Source: Sphingomonas sp. YR710
GTDB lineage: Bacteria > Pseudomonadota > Alphaproteobacteria > Sphingomonadales > Sphingomonadaceae
Length of the DNA: 64,000 bases
Reading direction: 5' to 3'
Assembly: GCF_900101455.1 (NCBI RefSeq)
Contig: NZ_FMZJ01000019.1
Coordinates: 1 to 64,000, forward strand
A program made the position numbers and the translations under genes. Under the pieces are notes generated by a model. It ran no database searches and was not told the origin of the DNA. It was given only the letters and a program-made list of their open reading frames with translations. Shown piece by piece: positions 61,941 through 64,000 of the stretch; position 1 is the stretch's first letter, and every line of letters starts with the position of its first letter.

Positions 61941-62039
61941 CCGATTGGATCGGCTGCAAGGCGTAAACGGCCCCGGCCGAAAATTCGCGTCGGGCATGTC
62001 AATATGCACCCCAAAGCGGGGCGGAGGGAGGAACAAGCC

Positions 62040-62960
62040 GTGAGGTTCTCGATCGATCTGCCGGGCGTGACCCACTTCCCGCCAATCACAGATCCGTGGA
62101 TGAAGGAGATGAAGGCGCCGGACTTCCAGCGCGCCTGCCGCGGCCTGGAGACGATCGGCTTCGACAGCATCACCGTCTCCGAGCATTTGATCTTCGACCT
62201 GAACTATATCGATGCCATGGGGGGCTATTGGCCCAACGCCATGGCGGCTATCGCCTTCATTGCCGGGGCCACCGAACGCGTGCGGGTGAACACGTCGATC
62301 CTGATCCTGCCATTGCATCACCCGGTGGAGCTGGCCAAGGCGATCTCGACGCTCGACGTCCTCAGCGGCGGCCGGGCGATGCTGACGGTGGGCCTGGGCC
62401 TGGGCGAAGCGCAGTTCAAGGCCATGGGCGTGCCGCACAACCAGCGCGGCCGCCTGGCCGACGAATATATCCAGGTGATGCAGCTGCTCTGGACCGAGAA
62501 GCGCCCGAAGTTCCAGGGCCGCTATCTGACGATCGACGCCGTCGCCTTCGAACCGGGCCCGTTGCAGACCCCGTTTCCGCTCTGGGTGGGCGGCAACTCC
62601 GACGCGGCTCTACGCCGCGCGGTGCGCTTCGGCGAAGGCTGGCATCCGACACAGGTCGAACTGGAAACTCTTCCGCAATTTCGGGACAGGGCCGACGAAC
62701 TGGGCGAAGAGCTGGGCCGCACGCAGGCGCTGCAGTTCAACATTCGCGCGGTCCCGCTGGGGCTGGGGGAGGACCATCGGCCCCGCGCCGACGCCCCGCC
62801 GCCCGATTTCACCAACGACCAGATCGTCGAGCGTATCGGCCGGCTGGCGGAGCTTGGCGTCACCTGGACCAGCCTTCCCAGGATCCGCGCCCGCTCGCTG
62901 GATGAATATCTCGACCTGCTGGCGCAAAGGCACGGGCCGGTGATGGCCCAATGCCGCTGA
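62040..62960 (+). CDS. LLM-class (luciferase-like) flavin oxidoreductase
   Basis: The 306-residue protein is a luciferase-like TIM barrel (TIGR03619 type): FDSITVSEHLIF, SILILPLHHPVELAKAISTL, DVLSGGRAMLTVGLGLGEAQF and LWVGGNSDAALRRAVRFGEG. It uses FMN or F420 for an oxygenation or hydride transfer. The start is GTG at 62040 with a strong GGAGGGAGGAA ribosome site upstream; the in-frame ATG at 62004 has none. It follows the isomerase by 99 bp. Confidence 0.92.
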   Translation: MRFSIDLPGVTHFPPITDPWMKEMKAPDFQRACRGLETIGFDSITVSEHLIFDLNYIDAMGGYWPNAMAAIAFIAGATERVRVNTSILILPLHHPVELAKAISTLDVLSGGRAMLTVGLGLGEAQFKAMGVPHNQRGRLADEYIQVMQLLWTEKRPKFQGRYLTIDAVAFEPGPLQTPFPLWVGGNSDAALRRAVRFGEGWHPTQVELETLPQFRDRADELGEELGRTQALQFNIRAVPLGLGEDHRPRADAPPPDFTNDQIVERIGRLAELGVTWTSLPRIRARSLDEYLDLLAQRHGPVMAQCR

Positions 62961-63203
62961 TGGGCTGCTGAGCGTGCGGCAAGCCGCGGGGCTGAACCAA
63001 ATCGGCCGGCATCTGGGACTTTCCCTGGGTGCCCGGCTCACGTGGCACCGTGATATGTCGACAGGCGTATTGCCGGATATGGGGCTCGGTGCGGAATATA
63101 CGGGTTTGCCCCATTTATCTCCTGCTCCTTCGACCTGCGTCGTTAGGGTAGCGTCACCCGTGCGATCTACGCCGTGGTTATCCTCGTTCAGGGTGTCGTA
63201 CCG

Positions 63204-63365
63204 ATGCTTATGGACTTGGGCTTCGATCATCTCGAATCATATAGTGCTGCAACGATAGTTGTCGTTGGGGTACTGGCGATAACCATGATCGTTCGCTCTG
63301 TTCGCTCTGTTCGCGAGGCAGACGAATTGACTCCCGAAGATTCTGGGTATTGGGCGGCACAATGA
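63204..63365 (+). CDS. Small single-span membrane protein
   Basis: The 53-residue product has one transmembrane segment (SAATIVVVGVLAITMIVRSV) flanked by a short N-terminus and an acidic tail (READELTPEDSGYW). Its stop overlaps the ribokinase ATG (ATGA), which is the main support for its being real. A GTG at 63174 gives 10 more residues. I do not recognise a family; it could be a small subunit of a transporter encoded beyond the window. Confidence 0.55.
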   Translation: MLMDLGFDHLESYSAATIVVVGVLAITMIVRSVRSVREADELTPEDSGYWAAQ

Positions 63366-64000
63366 GCGTCACGGTTTTCGGTAGCGTCAATATGGACATG
63401 GTGCTGCGGGTCGACAGCCTGCCGCTGCCCGGCGAAACCGTGGCGGCGCGGGGCTTTGCCTTCCTGCCCGGCGGCAAGGGGGCAAACCAGGCGGTCGCCA
63501 GTGCGCGGTACGGGGCCTCCACGCGCCTGATCGGCGCGATCGGTGATGATCAGCATGGCACGACGATGCGCGAATTTCTGGGCAATTGCGGAGTCGATCT
63601 CACGCTGCTCGCAACTTTGACGGGACCGACCGGGCTTGCCTTGATCTGTGTCGACGACTGTGGCGAAAATCAGATTGTCGTCGTTCCGGGCGCCAATGCC
63701 CTCGTCGCAGCGCCGGGGCCGGCGCAGGCGATCGGATCGGGAGCCAGCGGGCGTGCCGTCGCGCTCGCGCAACTGGAGTTGCCGGTTCCTGCCATAGGCC
63801 GATTCCTCAGGGACTCTCGTGATGCAGGAGCGATCACTATCCTGAATACGGCACCGGCGCTTGCGGCGGGAGCTGGGCTTTTCGAGGACGTCGACATCCT
63901 CATCCTGAACGAAACGGAGCTTGAATTCTATCTCGGCCATATTCTGCCAAACGACCCGCATGCCATCGGCAAAGCCGCTTGTGCGCTGCTTCGCGACGCA
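63362..64000 (+). CDS. rbsK: Ribokinase (PfkB family), 5' part
   Basis: The first 213 residues of a PfkB-family sugar kinase are visible: SVTVFGSVNMDMVLRVDSLP, the N-terminal PfkB motif FLPGGKGANQAVAS, and ILILNETELEFYLG. The NMD and GGKGANQA segments match ribokinase. The C-terminal half, including the GAGD catalytic motif, is beyond the window. It follows the small membrane protein with an ATGA overlap and fits a pathway that releases a sugar or sugar-like unit. Confidence 0.9.
   Translation, partial: MSVTVFGSVNMDMVLRVDSLPLPGETVAARGFAFLPGGKGANQAVASARYGASTRLIGAIGDDQHGTTMREFLGNCGVDLTLLATLTGPTGLALICVDDCGENQIVVVPGANALVAAPGPAQAIGSGASGRAVALAQLELPVPAIGRFLRDSRDAGAITILNTAPALAAGAGLFEDVDILILNETELEFYLGHILPNDPHAIGKAACALLRDA

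Noticed and set aside
1-64000. CRISPR array, rRNA genes or complete tRNA genes
   Set aside because: No regularly spaced direct repeats, no rRNA signature and no complete cloverleaf were seen on either strand; only the 3' part of tRNA-Thr is present.

Overview
The window reads as chromosome of a GC-rich alphaproteobacterium, most likely Sphingomonadales (Sphingomonas/Sphingobium-like). Reasons: the ispE-TPR-ETF-QO neighbourhood, an OmpA with a long poly-proline linker, a DUF5818 miniature gene beside pyrF/lapA, a large TonB-dependent receptor, many short-spaced or ATGA-coupled genes, and two GTTC-N7-GTTC sites of the alphaproteobacterial LexA type. The genus cannot be fixed from this sequence alone.

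Layout. (1) 1-11035 is the right part of an integrated genomic island. It holds the tail of an IS630-type transposase, a LysR/cupin/MFS cargo module, and a mobile-element backbone on the minus strand (integrase, DUF932, ParB-like, Toprim, DUF2493). It ends at the 3' 46 nt of a tRNA-Thr(GGT) gene, which I read as the attachment site. (2) 11138-15887 is an arsenic locus: arsR-arsC-acr3-arsH forward, arsA plus a dodecin gene backward, with arsR under a promoter buried in an 18-bp-arm palindrome. (3) 16189-20490 carries a SOUL protein, ompA, glutathione peroxidase, a MarR regulator and ilvE. (4) 20539-25624 is a sulfate uptake operon (sbp, porin, cysT, cysW, cysA). (5) 25747-33817 holds pyrF/lapA, a patatin-like protein, a CDF transporter, radA, cvpA and a radical SAM gene; radA and the radical SAM gene each carry a perfect SOS-type box. 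(6) 33804-39587 is a co-directional AraC / secreted hydrolase / TonB receptor / MFS locus. (7) 39673-52197 is mostly housekeeping: moaB, lytic transglycosylase, a UDG-like protein, ETF-QO, CheY-like receiver, TPR protein, ispE, MFS, SDR. (8) 52487-64000 is accessory: DUF3291, a hydroxyisobutyrate-dehydrogenase-like enzyme, a decayed MocR regulator, an orphan leucine-type binding protein without signal peptide, and a forward catabolic operon (TauD-like dioxygenase, SDR, DUF1214, sulfotransferase-fold protein, zinc alcohol dehydrogenase, TIM-barrel isomerase, LLM oxidoreductase, small membrane protein, ribokinase running off the window).

How it fits together. The arsenic genes form a full detoxification chain: sensing (ArsR), arsenate reduction (ArsC), arsenite export (Acr3), organoarsenical oxidation (ArsH) and an ArsA ATPase without ArsD. 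The sulfate genes form one import system with its own outer-membrane channel. The right-end operon and the 33.8-39.6 kb locus each look like a substrate-specific uptake or degradation unit whose substrate is not readable from the sequence. Signals not explained by known gene annotation are two look-alike hairpin leaders and one larger structured element in the island backbone, the paired SOS boxes, and the DUF1214/sulfotransferase operon.
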